Position numbers and translations under genes: made by a program. The notes under the pieces were generated by a model. It did not search any database and was not told the DNA's origin. It saw only the letters and a list, made by a program, of their open reading frames with translations. Below, piece by piece: positions 1 through 12,269 of a stretch of 64,000 nt of DNA. How positions within the stretch are numbered: position 1 is the first letter of the stretch; each line of letters opens with the position of its first letter. This DNA is from Cymodocea nodosa (lineage: Eukaryota; Streptophyta; Magnoliopsida; Alismatales; Cymodoceaceae): contig CM072344.1 of NCBI GenBank assembly GCA_036874045.1, positions 14,480,501 to 14,544,500 on the forward strand, read 5' to 3'.

Positions 1-600
1 ACACTTCAGTCATCTTAAGAAGTGATCAACCACCAATTGACTGTGTGAGAACCAACAATTGCTTCACTCCCACCTCTAAGGTGTTATACAATACAACATT
101 ATTGGTGGCTCGAACAATCCTAATGGATGTTCAAGAGAGTCTCCTCCAGGCTCAAAAGCAATGTCTTTGGAATCAAATTGAACATTGACTGAGTACGAGG
201 GAGATCAGTTCGTGCATTCAATTGGTCACTGAGACTTTCTGAACAAGTGATGTCAGTACGATCTCATAAATGATAATTAAATAATTTAATATTGCATATG
301 TAGAATAAAAAACAGAAAATTTCAGGAAAATTCAGAAATAACAAAGAAAAATCAGGAACAAAAACAAAATGATAAATTCATGAAAACCAAAACATACCAA
401 ACTATTTAAATTACACCACATAAATAAATTCAAAATTTTTCCAAATAAATAATACCAAGAAAATCATTCAATCATTTGGTCAAGATTAATGAATGGAACC
501 GTTTAATGTAAAATAACATGTGTTTCACTATTTTTATTTTATTGGATTTTGAAATAACATATAAAACGGTATAATACTCCAACAACATAACTTTTGAAAA
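1..600. other. AT-rich non-coding stretch at left edge
   Basis: No gene is recognised. The sequence is AT-rich with scattered stops in all frames. It lies next to a gypsy retrotransposon fragment on the minus strand and may be more of the same decayed element, but no domain could be read here. Confidence 0.4.
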
Positions 601-629
601 AGCAAAAACAATATTCCAGCAAAATGGTT

Positions 630-1431
630 CAACCTAAAATTGGCCGATTCATTAAGTCAAGCGGTTCAACTACTAAAATGGTTGAACCAAACCATGTTGA
701 CCTAACAACCTTGCTGATTCTTGGCTTGACCCATTTGATTGACAAGTCCGGTCCAATTTTTAAAATATTGCTTACAAGTAGCACCTCCACTCCTACTTGT
801 ACACTTTTAGACAAATTGTTGGTGTATAACTTCCAAGGCTCAATCAAATTGGAGGCTTGGTTGCGAGCAACATTTCTATGATGAAATCAATAAGGGTATG
901 TCCTTTGATGGTCATCGACCTCCACTCCTATACCTACACCTGTAAATAACTTGTTGACATATAGCTTCCAAGGCTCAATCAAGTTGTAAACTTGGTTGGT
1001 GGCAACATCTCTATACTGAAATCAATAAGGCTGTCCATTGATGGTCATTCACCTCCACTCCTATACCCATGCATGTAGACAAATTGTTGACATATAGCTT
1101 CTAAGGCTTGATCAGGTTGTAGGTTTGGTTGGCAGCAAAATCTCTATGATAAAATCAGTAAGGGTATGTCCTTCGATGGCCATCTACGGATGGTAGGTGA
1201 TGCTGAACTCTTTGAGATTGACCAACCATTTCAATAGATGACCAAAAGCTTCAAACTTGTAGAAAGGTTGATGAGCAAAGGAAGGTCCATCAAAATGGCA
1301 ATCAGATGGGCTTCAGAATACAAGAGTCTTCTAATAGTAGTGAGTTTAGTAACAATCATAAACACAAGCTTTTCAAGGGTAGGGTGGTAGCATTCCAACC
1401 CTTGGAGAGCCACAACAAGGTAGTAAATCAA
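630..1431 (-). mobile_element. Ty3/gypsy retrotransposon fragment, RNase H region of pol (degenerate)
   Basis: Read on the minus strand, 1431 to about 1231 gives a stretch with PTLEKL, then SEAHLIAILMDLPL, as in the start of the gypsy RNase H domain. The next part (about 1225-1140) reads EFSITYHP, a stop, then MAIEGHTLTDFI, matching the family pattern of a conserved Tyr/Pro followed by KGQALADFI. Internal stops and frame changes show it is dead. The segment downstream on the same strand has been multiplied into tandem repeats. No LTR, primer-binding site or integrase was identified, so the limits of the element are unknown. Family assignment rests on motif recognition only. Confidence 0.6.
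784..1189. repeat. Three tandem ~135-bp repeats within gypsy RNase H fragment
   Basis: Units start at 784, 919 and 1052, each beginning cctccactcct. Each contains a diverged copy of the same RNase H segment (minus strand KGHTLIDFI-like), so one part of pol was amplified in place. The units differ by substitutions and small indels, so the amplification is not recent. Confidence 0.7.
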
Positions 1432-1436
1432 TATTT

Positions 1437-1770
1437 AGCAATCAAACTCTTCATAAGAAAACCAATTGTATGGTCAATTACCAATAGGAAGCATAAGGGT
1501 GCATCATCAGTTGAGAATGAGAGGTTCAAATAAATACCTTTTAAGGCCATTGAAGGCCTTCTTCCATGCAACACTCTACTCCAACTATTTGTTCTACTTC
1601 TTTAGCAATCAAGCTCTTCTTTATAAAAACACAAAACATATTGTTGATAATTGATAAGTAGCATAGGAGTGCATCATTAGTAGAGTGGGAGGTTCAGGAA
1701 AACAACAACCTTTGAGGCCATTGAAGGCCTTCTAGCACTCAACACTCTACTCCAACTATTTTCTTTCCTC
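1437..1770. repeat. Two direct ~166-bp repeats
   Basis: The first unit begins with agcaatcaaactcttc at 1437 and the second with agcaatcaagctcttc near 1603. Both go on to share gcata.g.gtgcatcat, ggccattgaaggccttct and caacactctactccaacta. They lie next to the gypsy RNase H fragment and are probably part of the same decayed element. Confidence 0.6.
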
Positions 1771-1799
1771 TTCTTGCCTTTCATTAGATCAAACATTAT

Positions 1800-4500
1800 C
1801 CAACATTATTCAACATGATATGAATTTCTAGAATGCTGCAACTCTCTTAGTTGGCCTTTACAACTCATTAATGGCTATTAGCAGATAAAAGCATATCCAA
1901 AATGGCCCAGATCTTGTAGGGATTGGCTTTTATTCCCCTATACATGATCAGGACCATATCCTTCATTTTCTCCAGAATTCTCAACCAAGTATCTGCCTAA
2001 CCTAACATATCCATTTATCAAAAGTTCTGATCACTTGGTTCAGCTCTAGGTTAAACCAGGTCAGGTTAGAACTTTTGAGCATGAATTCACAATGTTGTAG
2101 AAGAGTAATAAGTTTTTTATTTGAATCAAAATCCATGTCAAATAGTGAACAAACAAATGACAATCACTTTAAACATATTCTTCACTCTCGTCTTATCCTC
2201 AAACTAGAGTATGAATTTAACAAGGTTAGTTTAGGCAAGGTCATCAAGGCACTAAAATTGGGGCACCTTGGATGCCCAGGCAACATAAATAAATTTTAAA
2301 AAATTCAATTAATAAATGTCATAATATTAAGTTCCATATTTCATCATCACAAACATAATATAAGTTCATTCATTTTCAATAAAAAAAACAATTAAAAGTT
2401 TAGACAAAAAGTCCACACAAATTATGTAGTAAATAAGAGGTGAGAAAAATATACCCAAAGGAAACTAATTGCTAAAAAAATACTAAAATTAGCACAAAAG
2501 AGATTAAATCTAGTAAAACACAAAATCTACCTAAAAGGCTAAAATAACAAATTTATCTTGCATTGGTTGCAACTTTCAAGGGGTGGCAACGACACAGTGA
2601 GGATGACTTCTAAGTTTTGACATTATTGGTGATGACAACAAAAGATGAGGAGGACATAGGAGGAAAAGGTAGAAAGGAGAGGAGGAGACAAGGAGGGATG
2701 TGTTTGATTACGTTAAAGGTTAGTGGTGTGTTTGCAACTTTATGTGGAGGATAGATTGCTTAAGACTGACAGGAGACATGGCTTTGATTGATAAGAAAAT
2801 CTTGTAGAGGCCAACAGACAATAATCGAGACATTAGGGTTTCTTTTTAAAATCAGGTTAATTGACCGATTTACATGGTTTCAACAAGGCAGTCACCTTTA
2901 CTACAGTGAGAAGCATCGTGATGAGGAAATGACAACAGTTCATATGGCAACATGGTTGAAAATTGCCTCACCTTGTCACCTGGTTGCCTGCCTTAGTAAC
3001 AGTGGTCAATATATCTCAAAGCAGGATTCCATGCCCACAACCACCTTAAGGCATTAACACTTCCACCATCACCAAGCCTTCTCTCCACTCATATGCAAAT
3101 AGCCCAACCAAGTCATCACCTTCCTCTTCACATATCCAACAACCTATAGTATGACCCCTGCATTATTATCCAAAAATAACCATAGAGGATAGTCTTGTCA
3201 TGTTGTTGAGTTTATTGAGCACATCAATAACAACTAGAGCCATCATCAATTACTAAAGAAGGTGGAGAATGCAAGGGACATGGTGAATAGCCATGTCAAG
3301 TTATCATCAATCTCATCAGACACATCAATAATAACCAAAACTGTCATGATGACTAGAGAAGGTGATGGATAGTCTCATCATGTTGTCATCAAACTTGCTA
3401 GAAATATTGACAATGATTGATGGTAACGCTAATGATTGAAAAAAGAGGTGATGGAGGTGGAGTTAAAGGAGGTTAGGGTGGAGGAAGAGGTAGAGGTGGT
3501 GTTGATATAGGAGGAGAGGTGTAGGAGGTTGTGAGGTAAAGGAGGTCCAAGAGAGGAAGTGATGATGCAGAGATAATTAAGTCTTTTTACTTTGATAGGT
3601 TTTTTTTAACTATAGTTAATTGAAAAATTTGAAAATAATGTTATATTTGCTACTTTTTTAAAATCTAAGTGATAATGTGTACTTTTTTGAATGTTAATGG
3701 CATACGAGCCCAACTTATTAATGGCATGTACTTTTTTTATGTGTACTTTTTTTGAAGTATTTCTAATGGTATATATGCAAATTACTCACTAGGAAAAGGT
3801 TTCATCTAGTAAAATGTAGCAGCCTTATCTTAGTCCAATTCATTTTGCTTTGTTTCTTGTACATAACATCCTTCAAATGTTCTTTTTATATACTCAACAA
3901 AAACATCCCAACCTTTCCCTAAAGAGAATTAAATAGCATACATTTCATCTAGTGAATAGTGTGATACATAGATTGCTAATAAACTAATATAATGGTATAC
4001 CCTAAAGAAAGAAACTACTTTGTTTGATCACTTGTATCAACTACAATGGTATGCCTAATACAGCTAGAAAAAACTAAACCTCATTTTTGTGGAAAATAAT
4101 GTCTTGGTGACTATGTGAATAATCTAATCACTGAGCACTGTAACTTATAAAAGAGTTCTGACCCATAAACTTATGTCAAATGAAGAGAAGAAAAAACCAT
4201 GTGGAATCAATTATGCAAAAATGTGAATCACAAAGGGTGAATTTTGGACAATATCACTTGTATAAATTAGGAGTTTTTGCTTGCATAACATTGTAAAATT
4301 TTGTATTATCACATATGTTGCTAAAAATACATATTTATCAGTACGTCTTCCTAAAACTTGACGTTATACCAAAATACCATTTCCATTACAAGGTTAACTT
4401 AGCCCTAAGTTGTTAATTTACTTTTCATGTGACATGACTAAGTCATTCTTGTTATCTTCTTTTACAAACTAATTGAAGCTACTACTTCTGAAGTATTTTT
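1800..4500. other. Gene-free stretch
   Basis: AT-rich, with no recognisable coding domain on either strand. A purine-rich patch of ggaggtgga-type sequence occupies about 3430-3560. The small open frames here look random. The missing last exon of the neighbouring CID-type gene was searched for by eye on the minus strand and not found. Confidence 0.4.
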
Positions 4501-4508
4501 CCATCAGA

Positions 4509-4828
4509 GATACAGGTAGTTTGTTTCACTATCTATAGTGTAAAAGGATGAGGAGGTAATTTAGTGAGTGAGAGAAGGTAAAAAGAATTTCTACACACAA
4601 CTAACCTAAATAGATACAGGTAGTTTGTTTCACTATCTATAGTGTAAAAGGATGAGGAGGTAATTTAGTGAGTGGGAGAAGGTAAAAAAAAATCTCTACA
4701 CATGACTAACAACCTAAATAGATACCGGCAGTTTGTTTCACCATCTATAGTGCAAAAGGATGAGGAGGTAATTTAGTGAGTAGGAGAAGGTAAAAAAGAA
4801 TTTCTACACACAACTAACAACCTGAATA
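4509..4828. repeat. Three tandem repeats of 104-108 bp
   Basis: Units start at 4509, 4613 and 4721. Each runs from gatac.gg.agtttgtttca through an atctatagtg.aaaaggatga core to a ctaac...aatag end. Copies are about 90% or more identical by eye. The units contain no coding potential and no known element was recognised. Confidence 0.85.
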
Positions 4829-5565
4829 GATGTTAAACCACGTTTGTTAATCACAATGACATTTTAGAAAAAGCCTATCTTTTAAAAAGATATACCAATA
4901 AAAAAGTATTTTATAATGGCATACACAACAGTACAACATTTTACAAATGGCATGCAAACAAAAAATCCTATAAATTGAAGTCAACATTCCTTCTTGTGGA
5001 AGTCACTAGTCTATGGCATGGAAGTTCAAAGGAGAACCAACATTAGTTGGATAATCCTTTTCTATAGGGATTAAGTACATTTCTATCATTACAAAAATTA
5101 CATGAGTAAGAACTCTTTTCTTATATAGAAAAGCATGTATCAGAATAATATTCTTTAATTAGTTCTTCACACTGATTATCAGTTGCTTTAGGACTATGCA
5201 GTAACCATTATATTAGAACATAAGAACCTAGGACAACTACAGAACTCGATATCTTAGACTGCAAATGATAGTACTCACCCACAGAAAACACAATATCAAA
5301 AAGACCTCCACCATGAAGGAAAAGAATTTTGAAGATCAGGCTCTGTTAATCCACAAAACACAAGTATAATAATAGTGTGATAGCAATTGTCTACACTACA
5401 TTGACCACATATTCCTGTTTAACATGAGAAAGTTCTGGTATTGTAGTCTGACTGAAATGTGTCATCCTTTTCCATGTGTACATCTTGCTCATATAATTAA
5501 TTTTTGAGGACAGTAAACAGTTATCCAATTCTAATTATAACAGTAATAAAATCAAATGTACTTAC

Positions 5566-7240
5566 TGATACAAACTCCACAAAAGCAATACGAGTAGAAT
5601 GTTGATAGTCTCCTAGCAACCTCAAACGATATACCTAGTAAATAATAGACATACATTTACATATCTGCTAATACTCTATTTGATTTGATACAGAGCAACC
5701 AAAATATGGCAATTATGGCAACTAACCTCCCCACATATTGACTCGAAGAAGAGCTTGAGTTCAGCTTGAGTAACCTACATGGAAAAAAGATATAGATAAA
5801 ATGATTAAAGCCATTATCAATTCTAATATGCATAACTAAAAAGTAGACAAGTTACCAACCTTTTTGTCAATGTTTGTACAGTAAATGGTCCTCGTACACA
5901 TCTCACGTTCATCTTCAGACTAGCAAGGAAAGCCACAATTAATCCCCATGTGAAAAGATGAAATCAAGTAAACATTATCTAGTTTTAATTCTCACCCTTG
6001 GCAAGAACGTTGGGTTGACAGGTGCAATAGCAGTTTTTGAAGGAAGCACCCTAACCGGATAGTAACCAAGCACAGTTCCTGCCAGGCTCAAAGCGGCCCT
6101 TGCACTTTCTGAATAATAAACATCCAATAAAAATGGGTTTCTTTAGGATTAACTGTAAAATAACAATTATGTAAAACGGAAGTTCATTGGAATAGAAAAT
6201 ACCCTCGTCACTGAATTCAATGAAAGCAAAACGAAGAACAGAATTTGGATCACCACAAATGCGGCAGTCATTAACCTTTGAGACAAACAAAGTGTAAGAG
6301 GTTGAGAATCAATACATTACACGATAGAAACAACTCAATACATTACATGATAGAAACAACGATTGATACAACAAAATAATCATAACGTTACCTGTCCACA
6401 ATTAACAAAAAGTGCTGCAAGCTGTTCTTCTGTGACCTATGCATCCAGAGAAATTTCAAAGCCTATAAATCACTGATAACTCATTCGAGAAAATTCCATA
6501 CATTCAACCAAATCAAGTGGTGCTACATGCGTATAAAGATCATGCCGTGACTGCCGTCCAACAGATATATACCTGTAGGTCAATATCAGAAACATAAACG
6601 GTTCTCCTAATTCTCTCTTCACGTTGTGCCATACTGGTTCGGCTGTTGATCCTCCTCCTCCTCCCTTGATTATTCATCTAGTTAACAGAAGTGGATACAA
6701 AACCATAAAACACAACGGAGAGGGGTTTTAGCAATGGGAGAATAATAATTCCAAAATGTTCCGGGAGGCAAACATGCTTACCCTCCGTCCTGGAATTCCA
6801 TTAGCAATCCCATTCCCGTTTCCCATCCGATTCTGCAGCTGCACAAGACCATTACCATTTCCATAAACAGCGGCACCATTACCACCATCTGCATGAACGT
6901 AAGCTCGTGACGGCGGAACAAACTCTTCCGCCATCGGATTCAGCTTCGATAGCAACTCCTCCAAATCCCCGATCTCTCCTCTCCCGCCGACATTCCCATT
7001 CGACTTCTGCTGCACGAACGCCAAATCCCCGGTCTGGTCCTGGAGCTTCCTCTGGAACTCCTGGCCACCGGCCGAGCCATTGTGAGTCCACAGAGCGGGT
7101 CCTCCACCACCGCCATCGCTCCCGTCGGCACCTTGCCTGTTCTGATTTCCGAGATCGTCAGACGAAACCGTTTCCGAGGCGGGAACGACCGCGGCGGCAT
7201 CCTGATCGACGCGTGGCGCGCCGCCATCGGATTCCTCCAT
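5566..7240 (-). CDS. CID-type PABP-interacting RNA-binding protein (PAM2 + two RRMs), 3' end missing
   Basis: Eight minus-strand exons join in frame: 7240-6782, 6677-6573, 6436-6392, 6275-6203, 6108-5996, 5919-5860, 5774-5727 and 5634-5566, all with GT-AG borders, giving about 324 residues. Residues 98-109 are a PAM2 motif (SKLNPMAEEFVP), which in this family binds the MLLE domain of poly(A)-binding protein. A basic stretch follows, then RRM1 (VYVSDID as RNP2, LRFAFIEF as RNP1) and RRM2 (TIYCTNID, TRIAFVEF). The order matches Arabidopsis CID8-13 proteins, thought to act in cytoplasmic mRNA control. The start was set at the first in-frame ATG (7240), because the frame upstream to 7312 offers only GTG. 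The final exon, which should finish RRM2 and carry its closing basic tail, is not visible down to position 1. It lies past a long intron or has been lost. Confidence 0.85.
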
Positions 7241-7869
7241 GATCGATCCGCCCAGTCGCTCTCCTTCTCTACTAATACCACTACTATTACTCCCGCTTCT
7301 GTCCTCCTTCACCGTTGCGGGATGCTTCAGTGCCGATCGCGGTGGCGGTGCTAACGCCGGTTACTGGAGTGGTGTGGAACTCGGCGCCAGCGGCAGCGTC
7401 ACGATCAACAGCCGATAGGATGAGGGAAAAGGATGGAAGAAAAGTGAGGGAAGACGACGGAGAAAGATGGGGCAGAGAGAAGACGACGTTTGGTGGGGAG
7501 CTCGGGTTTTGATTGTTCTGGTGCTGGTGGTGGTTTTTTATTTAATAGTGGTGAGGTGAGCATGATCGTGACCGGAGACTCGTCGGATTTTTTGCATAAA
7601 ATACCAAATATCTTGGTTGGGTTCTCTAGCAAATGTCTCATCCTAGGATGCACTTATTTCCTCTTTTTTTTATAATATAAAGTTTTTTTTTTTGGTGTAG
7701 ATAAAATTAAAATTTTATAAAATTAGATGAAAATAAAATTTAAATCATAAATATTGTACATGTTTAAAAATTTAATGAAAATTAAAATTTAGATCTTATC
7801 AGGTGTTTCAATATGACCATATATAAAGTTATAACTTCATCTATTTTGATTAAAAATTTTACCATAATT

Positions 7870-10800
7870 ACGATATATTTGTCACCAAATTTTAACGTGA
7901 CTATTAATGTTTTCCTTGATAATATTTACTTATGTATTGTATTTCATTATCACTTTATCCTAATAACTCTCTTTGATATTAATATTGTGAGTTTTTTTGT
8001 TTTCTTTGTTTAACATCTTATTTAATATCTCTAAAAATAAAATATTTGCTAAGTCATTCTAACTTATATAACTTTAACCTTTTCCATTTTTTACCTTCTC
8101 TTAAATTGTCATATTTTACAATAATTATTATTATATTAAGGAGGGATCTGTGCATACAAAGATATAGGTGCAAAGTAAATATTACGTTTGAAATTACTAG
8201 AACAACTTGTTAAAAGAGCTATTTTTTAAGGTTAATCTCTGATACCATGTGACTTAGGTGGTTAAGACATTATATTGAAAAAATGTGAATTACTATTTAT
8301 TATAAACATGTCTATTTGAATATTTTACAGTGATCTTGTAATAATTGGTAGTTGGACTTTATTATTGGTTGTTAATTGCATTCATACATTGTTCTTATTA
8401 TTGAGTACTTATATTTTTTTCTTTATTGACTTCATTGATCAATTATGAACTTCACTTTTATTCTTTGGTATTTGCATTTAGTTGATTTTTGATATATTTC
8501 GTGTATTTGTTATTTTACATGTAGTTATTCCCTACATTGACAACTACGATGAAAGTTCCCAACAATGATTAGATAAGCGAAGATGAAGACAAATATGCAA
8601 CATAATTACTCAAACATATGTAGTAGTTGCACATAATATTACATAGGTCAGAAATCACTCAACTAAATGAATATATAATAGAGAATGGGAATGATAAACC
8701 AGGACATTATTAGATTCATCAATATCTCACCAATCATATAACTGTCAAAAAATATATCACATGAGTCTAACTATTTTTATGTAATTTTGTGAGTTGCTTA
8801 GAAGAGAAATGATTATACGAGATAGTCAAGGTATAAGTGTGGAAGAGAAATTGACAAATTTTCTTATTACAATTAGTTAGAACCAATGATATAGAGTAAC
8901 TACTAAGCATTTTGGGAGATTTGCTTGGACCAATAGCACATATTTCAATGAGGTTGTCAATGCTATTATTAGATTATATGATATACTTATAGTAAAACTT
9001 TTATCATCAACACCAAACACAATCATAATGATTTGAACGTCTACCCATATTTTAAGGTAAAATGTGAATTATATTATGTTGTCCTTCTATTTCATTTAAT
9101 GTATTTTGTATAGTTGTTTGACAATGCATTGTTTACATATTCTAGATATAAAATTACATTGGTGCTATTCATGATACATATGTCAATGCCACAATTTATG
9201 GACAAGAAATTGCTAGATATAAGAATAGGAAAGGAGAATTAATGTAAAATGTATTAGTAGTTTATAATTTTGAGATGGAAATCACATATGTAATTGTTGA
9301 ATGGGAAGGATTAGATGTATATGCAACTTTCCATCTACATAGGCTTCAAGTATCACCTAGTATGACACTACTTTCATGCATAATATTTGTTTAAATAAAT
9401 GTAAATTATAGAAAGTGCTACATTTTATGTATATGTTGTAGGTAAGTATTATCTAGTAGATGTATGATTTTCAAAATTACTTAGAATTTATTTCTCCATC
9501 TTAGGGTGTACGATATCATCTATCAAAATATGATCAGAATCAAGTTCCAACTAATGTAGTAGAGAATTTTAATTACAAGTATTCTCAATTGAGAATTGTT
9601 ATAGAATGTACATTTGGAGTGATTAAGCATTTGTTTGCAATTTTATGAGGTTATATGCTATTTCTATTTAAGACATGAGTTAAAATTGTTTTAACATATT
9701 TCCTTGTCTATAATTTTATTAGAAGAACAAATCAAGAAGATTTACTTGAAGATCTAGTAAATAAATTAGTATTTGTCACCAAGTTTATCGTGACTATTAA
9801 TATTTTTCTTGACAATATTTACTTTACTTATTGTATTATATTTCATTATCACTTTATCCTAAGAACTCTCTTTGATATTACTATTGTGAGTTTTTTTGTT
9901 TTCTTTGTTTAACATCTTATTTAATATCTCTAAAAATAAGATATTTGCTAAGGCATTCTAACTTATATAACTTTAACCTTTTCCATTTTTTACCTTCTCT
10001 TAAATTGTCATATTTATGTTGACAATAATTATTATTATATTAAGGAGGGATTTGTGCATACAAAGATATAGATGCAAAGTAAATATTATGCTTGAAATTA
10101 CTAAAACAACCTGTCAAAAGAGCTATTTTTTTAATGCTAATCTCTAATACTATGTGACTTAGGTGGTTAATTGCATTAAAACATTGTTGTTATTATTGAG
10201 TACTTACATTTTTTGCTTTATTGACTTCATTAATTGAAAAAATGTTAAGGCATTATATTGAAAAAATGTGAATTACTATTTGTTATAAACATGTCTGTTT
10301 GAACATTTTATAGTGATCTTGTAATAATTGATAGTTAGACTGTATTGTTGGTTGTTAATTGAATTCAAACATTGTTGTTATTATTGAGTACTTATATTTT
10401 TTGCTTTATTGACTTCATTAATTGATTATGCACTTCACTTTTATTCTTTGGTATTTGCATTTAGTTGATTTTTGATATATTTCATGTATTTGTTATTTTA
10501 CATGTAGTTATTCCCTACATTGACAACTACAATGAAAGTTCCCAACAATGATTAGATAGGCGAAGATGAAGACAAATATGCAACATAATTACTCAAACAT
10601 ATGGAGTAGTTGCACATAATATTACAGAGGTCAGAAATCACTCAACTAAACGAATATATAATAGAGAATGGGAATGATAAATCAGGACATTATTAGATTC
10701 ATCAATATCTCACCAATCATATAACTATCGAAAAATATATCACATGAGTCAAACTATTTTTATGCAATTTTGTGAGTTGTTTAAAAGAGAAATGATTATA

Positions 10801-11760
10801 CAAGATAGTCGAGGTATAAGTGTGGAAGAGAAATTGACAAATTTTCTTATTATAATTAGTTAGAACCAATGATATAGAGTAACTACTAAGCATTTTGGGA
10901 GATTTGCTTGGACCATTAGCACATATTTCAATGAGGTTGTCAATGCTATTATTAGATTATATGATATACTTATAGCAAAACCTTTATCGTCAACACCAAG
11001 CATAATTCGTAATGATTCAAACGTCTACCTATATTTTAAGGTAAAATGTGAATTATATTATGTTGTTCTTCTATTTCATTTAATGTATTTTGTATAGTTG
11101 TTTGACAATGCATTGTATACATATTCTCGATATAGAATTGCATTGGTGCTATTCTTGGTACATATGTCAATGCCACAATTTATGGACAAGAAATTGCTAG
11201 ATATAAGAATAGGAAATGAGAATTAACATAAAATGTATTAGTAGCTTATAATTTTGAGATAGAAATCATATATGTAATTACTGAATGGAAAGGATCGGAT
11301 GTAGATGCAATGATATTACAAGATGCAACTTTCCATCTACATAGGTTTCAAAGTATCACTTGGTATGACATTACTTTCATGCATAATATTTGTTTAAATA
11401 AATGTACATTATAGAAAGTACTAAATTTTATGTATTTGTAGGTAATTATTATCTGTTAGATGTATGATTTTCAAAATTACCTAGAATTTATTTCTCTATT
11501 TTAGGGTGTATAATATCATTTATCAAAATATGATCAGAATTAAGTTCCAATTAATGTAGTAGAGAATTTTAATTACATTCATTCTTAATTGAGAAATGTT
11601 ATAGAATGTACATTTGGAGTGATTAAGCATTTGTTTGCAATTTTATGAGGTTACATGCTATTTTTGTTTAAAACACAAGTTAAAATTGTTTTAGCATATT
11701 TCCTTGTCTATAATTTTATTAGAAGAGCAGATTGAGAAGACTTATTTGAAGATCTAGTAG
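7870..11760. repeat. Tandem segmental duplication, unit ~1.9 kb
   Basis: The block starting at about 7870 (atatttgtcaccaa) is repeated starting at about 9771, and the two copies stay parallel for about 1.9 kb (offset about 1,904 bp). The unit takes in about 270 bp of flank plus most of a Harbinger transposon. At the junction near 9766, aattag meets tatttgtcacc. The undamaged copy continues aattatttgaag, so a short shared atttg may mark the breakpoint. Copies differ by scattered substitutions and small indels. Confidence 0.85.
8143..9766 (+). mobile_element. PIF/Harbinger transposon, partial copy without right end
   Basis: Left end gggatctgtgcatac at 8143. Near 9150 it reads CIGAI-like followed by TYVNATIYGQEIA, as in the first catalytic block of Harbinger DDE transposases. 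Near 9540-9740 it reads as the RNVIE.TFGVIK.LFAIL and later FIRR blocks typical of the C-terminal half. Stops and frameshifts interrupt every block, so it cannot be active. The copy ends abruptly at the duplication junction and lacks a right terminus. Confidence 0.7.
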
Positions 11761-12260
11761 ATGAATTATTTGAAGAAAATGTTGTATTTCATGAATAATT
11801 TGTTAACAATGTTGAAGAAGATAATGTACGTTGTACCAGTAATCTGAGTGAGGAACAAAAGAAAAGAGTAGTTGATATAATGCGTGAAAGTATTATGTCT
11901 TCCATGTAGGAGAGAGATAATATGTAAAATAATTTATGAAATGTAGTTGTAATGAATTTTACTTTTGATGAAAAAGTTATTTCATATGTGTATTTTGTAT
12001 AATTGTTTTAAGTTAATACACAAAAAGGTATCAAAAATGGTTAATATATATTTTATAAAAGTAAATTTAAATATTTTTATTTTTATTTATTATTTCTTAT
12101 CATTTCTTAGTGTGCATAATTACCTCAACTTTCCTAAGGTACACAAACAACAAATTATTTTTTGTCATCTCTTACCATCTATTCTCATTTTCATTTCTCA
12201 TTATTTCCTAAGTCTCCCGTCATTTCATTTATTGAAAAAAAAATGTATACAAACAGACCC
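10044..12260 (+). mobile_element. PIF/Harbinger transposon, end-to-end but degenerate
   Basis: The left end (gggatttgtgcatac from 10047) and right end (gtatacaaacagaccc, ending at 12260) are imperfect inverted repeats. They are bordered by TAA and TTA, as expected for the 3-bp target duplication of PIF/Harbinger elements. Broken transposase blocks are readable: CIGAILGTYVNATIYGQEIA (about 11140; the usual Asp before Gly-Thr is Leu here), GNYYLLDV (11440), a TFGVIKHLFAIL block (about 11610) and SEEQKKRVVDIMRESIM (about 11850). Many stops show it is non-autonomous today. Confidence 0.75.
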
Positions 12261-12269
12261 TTATACTCA

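Noticed and set aside
6907..7354. Plus-strand and alternate-frame ORFs over the CID first exon
   Set aside because: Shadows of the GC-rich real exon; the minus-strand frame has the PAM2 motif and joins correctly to the RRM exons.
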